Below, piece by piece: positions 25,547 to 36,868 of a DNA stretch of 64,000 nucleotides (the first letter of the stretch is position 1; each line of letters begins with the position of its first letter). The translations under genes were made by a program, and so were the position numbers. The stretch lies in contig NZ_FOXX01000006.1 in assembly GCF_900115845.1 (NCBI RefSeq), forward strand, positions 62,001 to 126,000, in the 5' to 3' direction. The notes under the pieces were generated by a model. That model saw only the letters and a list, made by a program, of their open reading frames with translations. It had not been told where the DNA came from and ran no database searches. Source of the stretch: Priestia endophytica DSM 13796 (GTDB lineage Bacteria; Bacillota; Bacilli; Bacillales; Bacillaceae_H).

Positions 25547-27162
25547 CGTCAGGATTTCCAACGTGGCCGGAAGAGCTTTTTCATTTTTATGAGAAAGAAT
25601 GTTGGACAAACGAAACGTTTGGCAGCATGTTGAAAGACCGCGCTAAAACATATGGAGAAAAAATAGCTGTAAAAAGCAGCACAAAAGAGTTGAGCTATAG
25701 AGAATTAGATCAAAAAGCAGATGAGCTTGCCGCTGGATTTCAAAAGCTTGGATTGAAAAAGGGCGATAAAGTCGTCCTGCAGCTTCCAAATGAAGCAGAG
25801 TTCTTTGAAGTATGCTTTGCTTTATTCCGGTTAGGTGTTCTTCCTGTTTTTGCTTTGCCATCACACCGCTATAGTGAGATTCACTATTTTTGTGAGTTTG
25901 CAGAAGCTACTGCTTACATTATTTACGATAAGCACGGTGGATATGATTACCGTAAGCTTGCACGTGAAGTTCAAAAAGAGGCTTCTTCTTTAAAACACAT
26001 CATTGTAGTAGGAGAAGCAGAAGAGTTCCTCTCACTTAGCGATGTGTATGAAAAAGAGGCTTCTTTTACAGGGGATGTTGGGCCAAATGACTTTGCTTTT
26101 CTCCAGCTATCAGGAGGAAGCACAGGACGCTCAAAACTGATTCCGAGAATGCATAATGACTATATTTATAGTTTGGTAAAAAGCAATGAAATTTGCGGAA
26201 TGAATGAAGATAGCGTATATCTTACCGTTCTTCCTGTTGCGCATAACTATCCCTTAAGCTCACCAGGTGTACTTGGAACGCTATATGGGGGAGGGAAAGT
26301 TGTTCTTGCGAGAGATCCTAGCCCTGATGAAGCCTTTTCACTTATCGAAAAGGAAAACGTCACAATTACAGGTGTTGTTCCTCCTGTTGTGCTTATTTGG
26401 CTAGAAGCAAGAAAAACGAGAAATGAAGATTTATCAAGTTTACAAGTGATACAGGTTGGCGGTGCGAAGCTAAGCGCTGAGGCGGCAAAACGTATTTCTC
26501 CTGCATTTGGATGCACGCTTCAACAAGTGTATGGAATGGCAGAAGGTCTTGTAAACTATACGCGTCTTCATGATTCAGACGAACGGGTAATCTTCACCCA
26601 AGGAAAACCGATGTCAGAGTACGATGAAATTCGCATTGTAGACGAAAACGACCAAATCGTTGGAATCTCTGAAGTTGGTGAACTATTAACACGTGGTCCT
26701 TATACAATTCAAGGTTACTATAAAGGCGGTTCTCATAACGAGCGAGCATTTACAAAAGACGGATTTTACCGTACAGGTGACCTTGTCAAAGTAGATGAAG
26801 AGGGTTACATCACAGTAGAAGGACGCCATAAAGATCAAATTAATCGCGGCGGAGAGAAAATTGCGGCTGAAGAAGTAGAAAACCATCTGCTTGCACATGA
26901 GGATGTTTATGATGCGGCGATTGTTTCTATGCCAGATCCGTTTTTAGGAGAGCGTTCATGCGCTTACATTATCCCGCATCGTGAGGGAGTGAAAGCAGCG
27001 AGTCTTAAAAAGTTTCTAAAAGAGATCGGACTTGCGGCATTTAAAATTCCAGACCGAATTGAATTTGTCCAAAAGTTCCCGCAAACACCGCTTGGAAAAG
27101 TGGATAAAAAGAGTTTACGACAAATGATTGAAGAAAAGCTTAACCAACAAACTTTAGTATAA
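25543..27162 (+). CDS. dhbE: 2,3-Dihydroxybenzoate-AMP ligase DhbE
   Basis: A stand-alone adenylation enzyme that activates DHB and loads it onto the aryl carrier domain of DhbB. 539 residues with [16 protein letters not shown] (phosphate loop), [47 protein letters not shown] and the C-terminal Lys in [11 protein letters not shown]. Length and motifs are as in B. subtilis DhbE. The four-base overlap with dhbC implies coupled translation. Confidence 0.96.
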   Translation: MTSGFPTWPEELFHFYEKECWTNETFGSMLKDRAKTYGEKIAVKSSTKELSYRELDQKADELAAGFQKLGLKKGDKVVLQLPNEAEFFEVCFALFRLGVLPVFALPSHRYSEIHYFCEFAEATAYIIYDKHGGYDYRKLAREVQKEASSLKHIIVVGEAEEFLSLSDVYEKEASFTGDVGPNDFAFLQLSGGSTGRSKLIPRMHNDYIYSLVKSNEICGMNEDSVYLTVLPVAHNYPLSSPGVLGTLYGGGKVVLARDPSPDEAFSLIEKENVTITGVVPPVVLIWLEARKTRNEDLSSLQVIQVGGAKLSAEAAKRISPAFGCTLQQVYGMAEGLVNYTRLHDSDERVIFTQGKPMSEYDEIRIVDENDQIVGISEVGELLTRGPYTIQGYYKGGSHNERAFTKDGFYRTGDLVKVDEEGYITVEGRHKDQINRGGEKIAAEEVENHLLAHEDVYDAAIVSMPDPFLGERSCAYIIPHREGVKAASLKKFLKEIGLAAFKIPDRIEFVQKFPQTPLGKVDKKSLRQMIEEKLNQQTLV

Positions 27163-27178
27163 AAAAGGAGTGATTTTG

Positions 27179-28060
27179 ATGGGTCTTCCATCTATTACAT
27201 CATACACTATGCCAACTGAAAAAGATTTTCCAAAAAACAGAGTAAACTGGACGCCTGACGCAAGCCGTGCCGTCCTGCTTGTACATGATATGCAGGAATA
27301 TTTCCTAAATTCTTTTGATAGAGAACAGTCGCCAGTTCCCGAGCTTGTAGAGCACATTGCTTTATTGAAAAAAACGTGCGATAACCTCGGTATACCTGTT
27401 GTTTATACAGCTCAGCCTGGAAACCAAGATCCTCGTGATCGTGCGCTGTTACAAGACTTTTGGGGAGAAGGATTGAAAGATGATCCAGAACAAACGTCGA
27501 TTTTAAAAGAGCTTTCACCTTCAGAAAAGGATGTTGTGCTAACAAAGTGGAGATATAGTGCTTTTAAACGCACGGACTTGTTAGAAAGAATGAAAAAAGA
27601 AGGACGCGATCAGCTTATCATTTGCGGTGTTTATGCACATATTGGCTGCTTGATAACGGCAGGAGAAGCATTTATGGAAGATATCCAAACCTTTTTTGTT
27701 GGCGATGCACTCGGAGATTTTTCTTTAGAAAACCACAATATGGCACTGAAGTATGCTTCAGAACGATGCGCTTTTACATTATCAACAAACAATTTAATTC
27801 ATCAGTTAGAAAGCAAAAATGGAATAGACGTAAAAGGAAAGGTAGCTTCTCTTCTTGAAATTTCCCAATCAGAAATCGATGACAATGACGATTTAACAGA
27901 TCTAGGATTGGATTCTATTCGGATTATGAGTCTTGTCGAAGAATGGAGAAATCATAACGAAGAGATTACCTTCATGACGCTTGCAGAGCAACCAACGATA
28001 GCCGCATGGACGAAACTGCTTTCACAAGGCAAAGAAAAAACGTATGCAAAAGTAGAATGA
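27179..28060 (+). CDS. dhbB: Isochorismatase / aryl carrier protein DhbB
   Basis: Two functions: the N-terminal isochorismatase domain (residues 1-205) makes 2,3-dihydro-DHB from isochorismate, with catalytic Asp in LLVHDMQEYFL, Lys in LTKWRYSAF and Cys in CGVYAHIGCLITA; the C-terminal aryl carrier (about residues 215-285) holds the 4'-phosphopantetheine on Ser in DLGLDSIRIM. The frame opens at GTG 27170, but AAGGAGTGA fits the ATG at 27179. Confidence 0.95.
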   Translation: MGLPSITSYTMPTEKDFPKNRVNWTPDASRAVLLVHDMQEYFLNSFDREQSPVPELVEHIALLKKTCDNLGIPVVYTAQPGNQDPRDRALLQDFWGEGLKDDPEQTSILKELSPSEKDVVLTKWRYSAFKRTDLLERMKKEGRDQLIICGVYAHIGCLITAGEAFMEDIQTFFVGDALGDFSLENHNMALKYASERCAFTLSTNNLIHQLESKNGIDVKGKVASLLEISQSEIDDNDDLTDLGLDSIRIMSLVEEWRNHNEEITFMTLAEQPTIAAWTKLLSQGKEKTYAKVE

Positions 28061-28076
28061 TTAGGGAGTTGATGAG

Positions 28077-31000
28077 ATGAAGAAGAGTGAAAAAACGCGC
28101 TGGGCTCTGTCCGGCGCGCAATCTGGTATTTGGTTTGCGCAACAGTTAGACCCGAAGAATTCGATATACAACACAGGTGAATACATAGATCTTAATGTTG
28201 AGGTAGATGTTGCAAAGCTTCGAGAAGCAATTGAAATAGCTGTTTCAGAAGCCGATGCCCTGCACGTTTCTTATTCAGAGGATGAAAACGGACCTTTTCA
28301 ACTCCTTGATGACTCAAAGCCTGTGAACGTCCATTACATAGATTTAAGTCATGAAGAAAATGCAGAAGAGAAAGCAAAGAAGTGGATGCGTGAAGACTTA
28401 GCTAAGCCTATTTCACTAGAGAAAGATCCTCTTTTTTTACAAGCTGTTTTTAAAATAGAGTCCAAGCGCTTCTTCTGGTATCAGCGCATTCACCATATTG
28501 CTATGGATGCATTTGGTTTTTCACTTATCACAAAAAGAGTAGCAAGCCTTTATACATCTCTTCTTAAGGGAGAGAAAGAGGCAGGAACTTTTTCTCCTTT
28601 CACCAACGTCTTAGAAGAAGACATAGCGTATCACCAATCAAAGAAGTTTTACGATGATGAGAGCTTTTGGATGAACTATTTTGAAGATAACCCTGATGTT
28701 GTGAGTTTAGGGGAAGAGGTTTCTAATCCTTCTTCAGATATTGTGCAACATACCGTATATTTGCCAAGCAACATTGTTAGAGAAGTAAAATCATCTTCTG
28801 TCTCAAGCAGAAACTGGCATGAAACGATTACAGCAGCTCTCGCGGTTTACATCCATCGTTTAACATCGACAAGAGACGTTGTACTATGTTTACCAATGAT
28901 GAACAGATTAGGGTCTGCTGCTCTGAACGTTCCAACGATGGCTTTGAATCTTCTTCCTCTTCGTCTGCAGATTACTTCGAGCATGAATTTTTTAGACGTT
29001 GTCGAAGCTGTTTCAAGCGAGATGCGAAAAATACGTCCACACCGTCGCTACAGACATGAGGAGCTGCGAAGAAAGCTAGGTAAAGTCGGCGGGAATGAAC
29101 GTATCTTTGGTCCACAAATTAATATTATGCCTTTTCAATATGCGCTGAATTTTGGAGGATATAAAGCTACTACACATAAGCTTGCAACAGGTCCAGTTGA
29201 TGATATTACTTTTAACGTATACGACCAAGAAGATGAAAATGGTCTGCGTATTGATGTAGAAGGAAATGCTTCTATCTATACAAAAGAAGATATTGCCCTT
29301 CATAGCGAACGTTTCTTACAGCTCCTTCAAACGTTTATGAAAAGCCAAACATCTCTTACCGTTGGAAAAGTACCTCTTTTGCTTGAAAAAGAGCAAGCGC
29401 AGTTAGCGGAATATAACGATACCACTGCAGAGCTTCCACCTCAAACGCTAGTAGAACTCTTTGAACAAAGTGTAGAACAATATGAGGGAAGAACGGCTTT
29501 TTCAGACAGCTCTATTTCTCTTACATATAAAGAAGTAAATGAAAAAGTAAATCGACTTTCTCGTTTGCTAAGAGAGCACGGAGTAAAGAGCGAAGATTTT
29601 ATTGGGATTATGATGGATCGATCGGTAGATATGGCTATTTCAATGCTTGCTGTATTAAAAGCAGGTGCCGCCTATGTTCCAATTGATCCAGAGTATCCAG
29701 CAGAAAGAATCTCTTACGTGCTTCAGGATGCAAATCCTTCGCTTGTTTTAACAGATGAGAAGTCTGCCCCTTCTTTAGATGATCAAACAGTAGATCGTTT
29801 TGTACTAGACGAAGAACATGTTCAGTATAAACTCGCCTCTTATGGGGACACTCGGGAAGAAACCGTTTTTGTTTCAGAGGAGTCTCCTGCTTATATGATT
29901 TATACCTCTGGTTCAACAGGAAATCCAAAAGGGGTTGTCATTTCAAGAAAGAGTTTAGTCAACTTCTTGCATGCTATGCAGCATGATGTCTCGATGAAAA
30001 AAGAGGATAAGTTGCTTGCTGTAACAACCATTTCGTTTGATATTTCAGCTCTTGAACTTTATCTTCCATTTTTAAGCGGCGCACAGTGTGTGATCGCGAA
30101 AAAGGAAGAAGTACAAGATCAAGCACAGCTTGCATCACTCCTACAAAAAGAAGCGGTAACGGTTATGCAAGCCACACCAACGTTATGGCGAGCCCTTCTT
30201 TCCTATAGTAGAGAAGCCGTACGAGGACTTCGCGTACTTGTCGGAGGAGAGGCATTATCAGGGGATCTCTTAGGACATTTCCGAGAACTAGATTGCGAAG
30301 TTACGAACTTTTATGGTCCAACTGAAACTACGATTTGGTCGTCTTCTGTCACATTCTCTAAAGATGGTAACGAGACACCAAACATTGGGAAACCGATCTT
30401 GAACACAACAATGTATGTGTTAGATAGCGCTTTACAGCCTGTCCCGTACGGTACGCTTGGTGAACTTTATATTGGGGGAGAAGGACTTGCTCATGGCTAT
30501 TTTAATAGACCTTCTTTAACAAGCGAACGTTTTATTGCAAATCCTTTTGAACCTGGAACAAGAATGTATCGCACTGGTGATATTGTGCGATTTAGTAAAA
30601 ATGGTTCACTTGAATATGTAAGCAGAGCGGATCATCAAATCAAAATGCGCGGCTTCCGAATTGAGCTGGGAGAAATTGAAAACGTGATTTCAGCTTATGA
30701 AACTGTATCTCATAGTACCGTTATTGTACGGAAAACAGATGCTGGCTCAGATCAGCTTGTTGCTTATATTGTTCCTCTAGAGGGAGAAGAAGTTGATACG
30801 CGAGCGTTGCGTCAGTACGTTAGTGAACAATTACCAGAATATATGGTCCCAGCTATCTTTATGACGATGAATAAGCTTCCGCAAACTCCAAATGGAAAAA
30901 TTGATCGTAAGGCTCTACCAGAGCCAGACATTTCGATTCTAGAAGGAAGAGCGCCACGTACTCCTCAGGAGGAGATGCTAAGAGATTTATTTATCGATGT

Positions 31001-34000
31001 ACTAGGGGTGACAAGCGTTGGCATTGACGATGATTTCTTCCATCTTGGAGGTCACTCTCTATTAGCCTCTGTTTTATTAATGCGTATTCGTAAGACGTTT
31101 GGTGTGGAAATTAGTTTACGCGCGCTTTTTGATCATCGTACAGTAGCCGAGCTTGCCGTTCTACTAGAAGAGGGAAAAGCAGCTCGACCACCTATTCAGA
31201 AAGTGAATTACAGTGGAGAAGTGCCACTCTCCTTTGCACAGCAGCGTTTATGGTTTCTTCATTATTTAGAAGGATGGAGTCCAACGTATAACATTCCAGT
31301 CGTTTCTAAAATGAAAGGAGAACTTGACGTTACGTCGCTAAAATCAGCAATTGGAGATGTAGTTGAACGACATGCTCCACTTCGCACTCTTTATAAAGAA
31401 AGAGAAGGAGTTCCTTATCAAGAAATAAGGGAGGAACGCTTGTTACCTTTGACAGTAAAGGAAGTAGAAGAATGTGAACTTGATGAGGAGCTTCAAGAGG
31501 CTATTCGCTATTCGTTCCGTCTCTCAGAAGAACCGCCGTTTCACGCTTATCTTTTTAGCCTAAATAAACAAGAACACGTACTGTTGCTGTTATTCCACCA
31601 CATTTCTTGTGATGGATGGTCGCTTGCGCCAGTTATGAAAGATTTAGCGTTTGCATACAACGCTCGTTGTCAGCAAGAAACGCCTAGTTTTACGCCGCTA
31701 CCTGTTCAATATAAGGACTATACGTTATGGCAGAAGAATTTTCTAGAAGGAGACCGAATTGAAGAACAACTTTCATTTTGGAAAAAAGAGTTGGCACAGT
31801 TGCCAGAGGAGCTCGAGCTTCCAACCGATTACCCACGACCAGTTCAGTCAAGCTATCAAGGTGGAACGGTTCCATTTTCAGTTGAAAGCAAGCTTCATCA
31901 AAAACTTAGTGCAATCGCAAAAGAAAATGGCACAAGCTTGTTTATGGTACTGCAAGCAGGACTTTCCGCTCTCTTCACGCGACTTGGAGGAGGAGAAGAT
32001 ATTGCTATTGGGTCACCTGTTGCAGGAAGAAATGACGATGCTTTAACAGAGCTTGTTGGTTTGTTCATTAATACACTTGTCCTTAGAACAGACACATCAG
32101 GAAACCCTACGTTCCGTGAATTGCTTGGACGCGTTCGCAAGGTGAACTTAGATGCATATGAGCATAGTGATATACCATTTGAGCGACTAGTAGAAGAATT
32201 AAATCCAACGCGTTCAAGATCAAAACACCCTTTGTTTCAAGTTATGCTGGCTCTACAAAATACGGCAGAACCTTCTCTCGCGCTTAAGGGAACAGAAGCA
32301 GAAGTGGAAATGCCTAATGTGGGAGCTTCAAAGTTTGATTTAACAATTGAGCTGCGCGAGCAGTATGACAAAAACGGAAGTGAGCAAGGAATTCACGGCT
32401 TTTTAGAGTATAGCAAAGATCTGTTTACAGAAGAGAGTGCCATAAAAATGGTCGAAAGATGGTGCAAACTTTTAGAAGAAGCCGTAGATCATCAAGATGA
32501 GCACATTTCCTTCTTAGATATCTTAACAGAGGAAGAAAAAACAAAACTAGTAAAACAACCAAGCATCGCTACACAAGACAGTCCGACTACAATTGCTCAA
32601 TTATTTGAAGAGAAAGCACGTCTCTATCGTGACAATATTGCGCTTGTGTTCGACGAAAATTATTTAACTTATGGAGAACTGAATGAACGAGCAAATAGAC
32701 TTTCACGCTCTCTTATTGAAAAAGGAGTCGGTCCTGAAGACTTTATTGCTTTAAGTTTACCAAGATCTGTAGAGATGATTGTCAGTATTTTAGCCGTATT
32801 AAAAACAGGTGCTGCTTATGTTCCGCTTGATCCAACATATCCAAGTGACAGATTAGAGTTTATCTTGCAAGATACAAAGCCTTCAGGTCTTCTCACATTG
32901 TCTAACAGCACGATTACGATTCCCGCTGAGGATGGATTCACGCTTTATTTAGACAGAGAAGATGTTAGCTCTTATTCTTCTTATAATGTGAAAGATAAAG
33001 AACGACTTTCTTCATTGGAAAGGAATCATCCTGCTTACGTTATTTATACATCAGGTTCGACTGGAAAACCAAAGGGAGTTGTGATTCCACATCACAATGT
33101 GATCAGACTATTAGACTCAACAGAAGAATGGTTCCATTTTGACGAGCATGACACTTGGACGATGTTCCACTCCTATGCTTTCGATTTTTCCGTATGGGAG
33201 ATATGGGGAGCGCTTCTTAGAGGAGGAAGGCTTGTTATTGTACCACATACTGTAAGTCGATCTCCAAAAGAGTTTCTTCAGTTGCTTGTACGTGAGGGTG
33301 TCACGGTTCTGAATCAAACGCCTTCTGCTTTCTATCAATTTATGAGGGAAGAAAGAGAGAATGAGAACCTAAGAGAAGAATTGAAGCTTCGATTTATTAT
33401 ATTTGGCGGTGAAGCTCTCGATCTCTCGCGTCTAGAAGAGTGGTATAGCCGTCATGAGGAAAATAGGCCAACGCTTATTAATATGTATGGAATTACCGAA
33501 ACGACCGTGCATGTAAGTTTCCTAGAATTAGGTCTTGAAAGCATTTCTTATCATGGAAATAGCTTAATTGGTGAAAATATAAAAGATTTAGGGATCTATG
33601 TTTTAGATGATTACCTGCGTCCTGTTGCTCCAGGCGTTATTGGTGAAATGTACGTAAGTGGAGAGGGACTTGCAAGGGGTTATTTAAATCGTCCAGGGTT
33701 AACTGCAGAGCGATTTGTAGCTAATCCATATGGCAAAGAAGGTTCTCGCATGTACCGAACAGGAGATAAAGCCAGGTACCGTCACGATGGAACGCTGGAC
33801 TATATAGGGAGAGCGGATCATCAAGTGAAAATTCGCGGTTTCCGAATTGAGCTTGGCGAGATTCAATCTGTATTGCTTCAGTCCGAGTTTGTTGAAAGTG
33901 CCGCTGTTGTTGTTGGAGGAGAAGAAATTTCAATGCAAAAGCTAATTGCTTACTATATCCCTGCTTCTAATGGAGAAGGAAAAGAAGAAGAAATTCGCAC

Positions 34001-35204
34001 TCACGTAAGAAATCACCTTCCTGATTATATGATTCCAACGGCTTTCATTGAGATGGAAGAGTTTCCGCTTACGGTGAATGGAAAACTTGATGTCAAAAAG
34101 CTTCCGCTTCCGGACTTTAACTACAAAGGAGAAGGAGATTATCCACGTACGCCGAAAGAAGAGTTGCTCTGCGATATCTTTACGCGCGTCCTTCAGTTAG
34201 AACGTGTTGGCATTCATGATAATTTCTTCAACCTAGGAGGGCATTCACTTCTAGCTGTTGAGCTTATTTCAAAAATTAGAGATGCCCTTGGTGTGGAATT
34301 AAATATTGGACATTTATTTGAAGCCCCAACCGTTTCAGGGCTTGCAAGACAGATTGATGAAGGTGGAGAAGAGAACTCTCTCAACGTTCTTTTACCTCTT
34401 CGAAAAAGTGGCCAGCGCAATCCTGTTTTCTGCGTACACCCTGCTGGAGGATTAAGCTGGTGCTATGCGGGACTTATGACAGCTTTATCTGCTGATTATC
34501 CAATCTATGGACTGCAGGCACGAGGAATTTCAGAAGATAATGCATTCCCACGTACGCTTGATGAAATGGCAGAAGACTACGTAAACGAAATCCGCACCGT
34601 TCAACCTCATGGGCCATATCATCTTATTGGTTGGTCACTCGGCGGGAACGTTGTGCATGCCATGGCTACAAGACTTCAACGTGAAGGAGAAGAAGTACGT
34701 CTGCTTGCTTTGCTTGATGCATATCCAAGTCATTTCTTACCATTAAAAGGCGGGCCTGATGAAGAAGAAGCTCTTATCGCTCTTTTAGCGCTCGGGGGAT
34801 ATGATCCAGACCATTTTGGAGAAAACGAACCGCTCACAATGGAAAGCGCCATTAACATACTGAAAAAAGATGGAAGTGCATTAGCAAGCCTTAGTGACGA
34901 AACAATTGTACGCTTGAAGGAAACGTACCGAAACTCGGTTCGTATTTTAGGAGAGTATAAGCCACAGTCCTTTAAAGGAAATCTTATGTTCTTTAGATCA
35001 ACGATTATTCCAGAATGGTTTGATCCTATTTCACCAGATGCATGGAAGACGTATTTAGATGGAGAAATTGAGCAGTATGACATCGATTGTCGTCATAAAG
35101 ATATGTGTCAGCCGAAGCCTCTCGCTGAAATAGGCGAGCTTTTAGCACAAGCGCTTGAAAGAATTGAAAATGAAGGAGAGAAAACGCATGTCAAATCCAT
35201 TTGA
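28077..35204 (+). CDS. dhbF: Bacillibactin non-ribosomal peptide synthetase DhbF
   Basis: A 2375-residue dimodular NRPS (C-A-T-C-A-T-TE) that couples DHB, Gly and Thr and cyclises three units into bacillibactin. Condensation domains carry HHIAMDA (about 138) and HHISCDG (about 1174). Adenylation cores are at about 605 and 1654; carrier serines are in GGHSLL at about 989 and 2053; the thioesterase nucleophile is in GWSLGG at about 2184. Pocket residues of the second A domain read D-F-W-N-I-G-M-V-H, the known Thr code; the first reads D-I-L-Q-L-G-F-I-W, close to known Gly codes. Length nearly equals that of B. subtilis DhbF. Confidence 0.97.
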   Translation: MKKSEKTRWALSGAQSGIWFAQQLDPKNSIYNTGEYIDLNVEVDVAKLREAIEIAVSEADALHVSYSEDENGPFQLLDDSKPVNVHYIDLSHEENAEEKAKKWMREDLAKPISLEKDPLFLQAVFKIESKRFFWYQRIHHIAMDAFGFSLITKRVASLYTSLLKGEKEAGTFSPFTNVLEEDIAYHQSKKFYDDESFWMNYFEDNPDVVSLGEEVSNPSSDIVQHTVYLPSNIVREVKSSSVSSRNWHETITAALAVYIHRLTSTRDVVLCLPMMNRLGSAALNVPTMALNLLPLRLQITSSMNFLDVVEAVSSEMRKIRPHRRYRHEELRRKLGKVGGNERIFGPQINIMPFQYALNFGGYKATTHKLATGPVDDITFNVYDQEDENGLRIDVEGNASIYTKEDIALHSERFLQLLQTFMKSQTSLTVGKVPLLLEKEQAQLAEYNDTTAELPPQTLVELFEQSVEQYEGRTAFSDSSISLTYKEVNEKVNRLSRLLREHGVKSEDFIGIMMDRSVDMAISMLAVLKAGAAYVPIDPEYPAERISYVLQDANPSLVLTDEKSAPSLDDQTVDRFVLDEEHVQYKLASYGDTREETVFVSEESPAYMIYTSGSTGNPKGVVISRKSLVNFLHAMQHDVSMKKEDKLLAVTTISFDISALELYLPFLSGAQCVIAKKEEVQDQAQLASLLQKEAVTVMQATPTLWRALLSYSREAVRGLRVLVGGEALSGDLLGHFRELDCEVTNFYGPTETTIWSSSVTFSKDGNETPNIGKPILNTTMYVLDSALQPVPYGTLGELYIGGEGLAHGYFNRPSLTSERFIANPFEPGTRMYRTGDIVRFSKNGSLEYVSRADHQIKMRGFRIELGEIENVISAYETVSHSTVIVRKTDAGSDQLVAYIVPLEGEEVDTRALRQYVSEQLPEYMVPAIFMTMNKLPQTPNGKIDRKALPEPDISILEGRAPRTPQEEMLRDLFIDVLGVTSVGIDDDFFHLGGHSLLASVLLMRIRKTFGVEISLRALFDHRTVAELAVLLEEGKAARPPIQKVNYSGEVPLSFAQQRLWFLHYLEGWSPTYNIPVVSKMKGELDVTSLKSAIGDVVERHAPLRTLYKEREGVPYQEIREERLLPLTVKEVEECELDEELQEAIRYSFRLSEEPPFHAYLFSLNKQEHVLLLLFHHISCDGWSLAPVMKDLAFAYNARCQQETPSFTPLPVQYKDYTLWQKNFLEGDRIEEQLSFWKKELAQLPEELELPTDYPRPVQSSYQGGTVPFSVESKLHQKLSAIAKENGTSLFMVLQAGLSALFTRLGGGEDIAIGSPVAGRNDDALTELVGLFINTLVLRTDTSGNPTFRELLGRVRKVNLDAYEHSDIPFERLVEELNPTRSRSKHPLFQVMLALQNTAEPSLALKGTEAEVEMPNVGASKFDLTIELREQYDKNGSEQGIHGFLEYSKDLFTEESAIKMVERWCKLLEEAVDHQDEHISFLDILTEEEKTKLVKQPSIATQDSPTTIAQLFEEKARLYRDNIALVFDENYLTYGELNERANRLSRSLIEKGVGPEDFIALSLPRSVEMIVSILAVLKTGAAYVPLDPTYPSDRLEFILQDTKPSGLLTLSNSTITIPAEDGFTLYLDREDVSSYSSYNVKDKERLSSLERNHPAYVIYTSGSTGKPKGVVIPHHNVIRLLDSTEEWFHFDEHDTWTMFHSYAFDFSVWEIWGALLRGGRLVIVPHTVSRSPKEFLQLLVREGVTVLNQTPSAFYQFMREERENENLREELKLRFIIFGGEALDLSRLEEWYSRHEENRPTLINMYGITETTVHVSFLELGLESISYHGNSLIGENIKDLGIYVLDDYLRPVAPGVIGEMYVSGEGLARGYLNRPGLTAERFVANPYGKEGSRMYRTGDKARYRHDGTLDYIGRADHQVKIRGFRIELGEIQSVLLQSEFVESAAVVVGGEEISMQKLIAYYIPASNGEGKEEEIRTHVRNHLPDYMIPTAFIEMEEFPLTVNGKLDVKKLPLPDFNYKGEGDYPRTPKEELLCDIFTRVLQLERVGIHDNFFNLGGHSLLAVELISKIRDALGVELNIGHLFEAPTVSGLARQIDEGGEENSLNVLLPLRKSGQRNPVFCVHPAGGLSWCYAGLMTALSADYPIYGLQARGISEDNAFPRTLDEMAEDYVNEIRTVQPHGPYHLIGWSLGGNVVHAMATRLQREGEEVRLLALLDAYPSHFLPLKGGPDEEEALIALLALGGYDPDHFGENEPLTMESAINILKKDGSALASLSDETIVRLKETYRNSVRILGEYKPQSFKGNLMFFRSTIIPEWFDPISPDAWKTYLDGEIEQYDIDCRHKDMCQPKPLAEIGELLAQALERIENEGEKTHVKSI

Positions 35205-35409
35205 ACGTGATGATGAACTGTACGTTGTATTACTAAATAAAGAAGGACAGTATTCTTTATGGCCTGCTTTTCTAGATATTCCGCTTGGTTGGGAAATTTC
35301 TTACCGAGAAGACACGAGAGAAAAGTGCTTAGCTTATATTAATGAAGAGTGGACAGATATGCGTCCACTCTCGTTAAAAGAATCTTTAGCAAGCGGAGTT
35401 TTAAAATGA
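35188..35409 (+). CDS. MbtH-like protein
   Basis: MbtH-like proteins bind adenylation domains and help them fold and act. The 73-residue product has the full signature NPFERDDELYVVLLNKEGQYSLWP, the IPLGWE Trp, and WTDMRP at the end. It overlaps the last 17 bases of dhbF and has its own site (GAAGGAGAG). It should serve DhbF. Confidence 0.95.
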   Translation: MSNPFERDDELYVVLLNKEGQYSLWPAFLDIPLGWEISYREDTREKCLAYINEEWTDMRPLSLKESLASGVLK

Positions 35410-36821
35410 GAAAAGAGCTTCATCCAAAAACAGTCATAAGCATTATTTATGTAACAGCAATGTTTATGGCTGCCATGGATGGCACGATTGTGAATGTAGC
35501 GTTATCAACGATAAGCAGAGAGTTCGGTATTTCCCCGTCTGCGACAAGTTCTTTGAATATAAGCTATATTACGAGTCTTGCGGTTATTTTGCCTCTTTCA
35601 GGATGGCTTGGAGACCGGTTCGGGACAAAGCGGATTTTTATTCTTGCGCTGAGTTTGTTTACAGGGGCGTCCATTCTTTGTGGACTTTCAAATAGTTTAG
35701 GTGCTCTAAATGTTTCTCGTATTCTCCAAGGGATTGGAGGAGGGCTTTTAACACCTGTTGGAATGGCCATGCTTTTTCGAACTTTTTCAAAGGAAGAACG
35801 AGCGAGAGCATCTCGCTCGCTTTTGCTTCCAATTGCCGTTGCGCCTGCCATTGGTCCTGTTGTTGGTGGGTTACTCGTTGACATGGCCTCATGGAGATGG
35901 ATTTTTTATATTAATGTACCTTTTGGCCTTTTTACGATTATCTTTGCACTTCTTTTCTTGAAGGAGCATAAGGAACAAAAAGCAGGTAAATTCGATGCTC
36001 TTGGCTTCTTACTAAGCGCACCTGGTTTATGTTTTTTACTTTATGCCCTTATTGAAGCTCCGAGTGAAGGTCTTTCCCCTGTGGTTCTAATAACAGGAAT
36101 TGCTGGCCTTGTTTTATTAACATTCTTTGTTCTTTTGGAATTGAAAATCGAGCAGCCTATGCTTTTTCTCCGCCTTCTTGCTGAAGACAATTTTAAGAAA
36201 ATGTGTATGATTTCTTTTTTAGCTTCTGGCGGACTGCTTGGAATGCTGTACGTTTTTCCTCTCATGTATCAAAGTGCGCTTGGAGCTTCTGCGCTTGAAA
36301 GTGGGCTTGTCCTTTTTCCAGAAGCATTGGGACTTATGCTTGCATCAAGACTTGTTCCTTTTTCAAACAAAAAGTGGGGAGCCAAAAACGTCATTTCCAC
36401 AGGTCTTTTAGTTGCTGCTCTTCTTTTTGTTTTATTAAGTTTTGCAGGATCAATCGCTAATCCATGGGTGTTTCGTATCATCTTATTTGGTATAGGAGTT
36501 TCACTTGGACATGCTGTTGTAACTGTGCAGTTTACTTCTTTTGCGAATGTTTCTTCTTCTTCAATGGGGCGGGCTACAACACTTTTTCAAGTGCAAAATC
36601 GATTAGGCTCTTCCCTTGGGTTAGCGGTACTTGCAGGAATTATTGCCCTATTCCAATTTGGATCGTCGTCAAGAGAAAGTTTACTTCCTTATCAAGCCTC
36701 ATTAGGAGGAGCGGCTCTTATTTTATTTATCGCTTTTTTAGTTTCCTTAACAGTAGGAGCACGAGAAAAGACTACAGTAAAGCATAAAAAAGGAGCAGAA
36801 CTTGCTCAAATTAAAAAGTAA
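35406..36821 (+). CDS. MFS exporter (DHA2/QacA type), probable bacillibactin exporter
   Basis: A 471-residue major facilitator with about 14 helices. Visible motifs: AAMDGTIVNVALSTIS (DHA2 helix 1), GWLGDRFGTKRIFI (motif A), RILQGIGGGLLTPVGMAM and PAIGPVVGGLLVD (motif C of exporters). It overlaps the mbtH-like stop by ATGA, so it is translated with the dhb genes; bacillibactin export, as by YmfD/YmfE of B. subtilis, is inferred from that. The substrate is not shown by the sequence itself. Confidence 0.8.
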   Translation: MRKELHPKTVISIIYVTAMFMAAMDGTIVNVALSTISREFGISPSATSSLNISYITSLAVILPLSGWLGDRFGTKRIFILALSLFTGASILCGLSNSLGALNVSRILQGIGGGLLTPVGMAMLFRTFSKEERARASRSLLLPIAVAPAIGPVVGGLLVDMASWRWIFYINVPFGLFTIIFALLFLKEHKEQKAGKFDALGFLLSAPGLCFLLYALIEAPSEGLSPVVLITGIAGLVLLTFFVLLELKIEQPMLFLRLLAEDNFKKMCMISFLASGGLLGMLYVFPLMYQSALGASALESGLVLFPEALGLMLASRLVPFSNKKWGAKNVISTGLLVAALLFVLLSFAGSIANPWVFRIILFGIGVSLGHAVVTVQFTSFANVSSSSMGRATTLFQVQNRLGSSLGLAVLAGIIALFQFGSSSRESLLPYQASLGGAALILFIAFLVSLTVGAREKTTVKHKKGAELAQIKK

Positions 36822-36851
36822 AAAAAGAGGAGAATCTTCTCCTCTTTTTCA
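36819..36851 (+). terminator. Terminator after the exporter gene
   Basis: AAAAAGAGGAGAA-TC-TTCTCCTCTTTTT; it ends the dhb transcript just before sfp, which starts 18 bases later. Confidence 0.85.
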
Positions 36852-36868
36852 CATGAAAGGAAATCAAT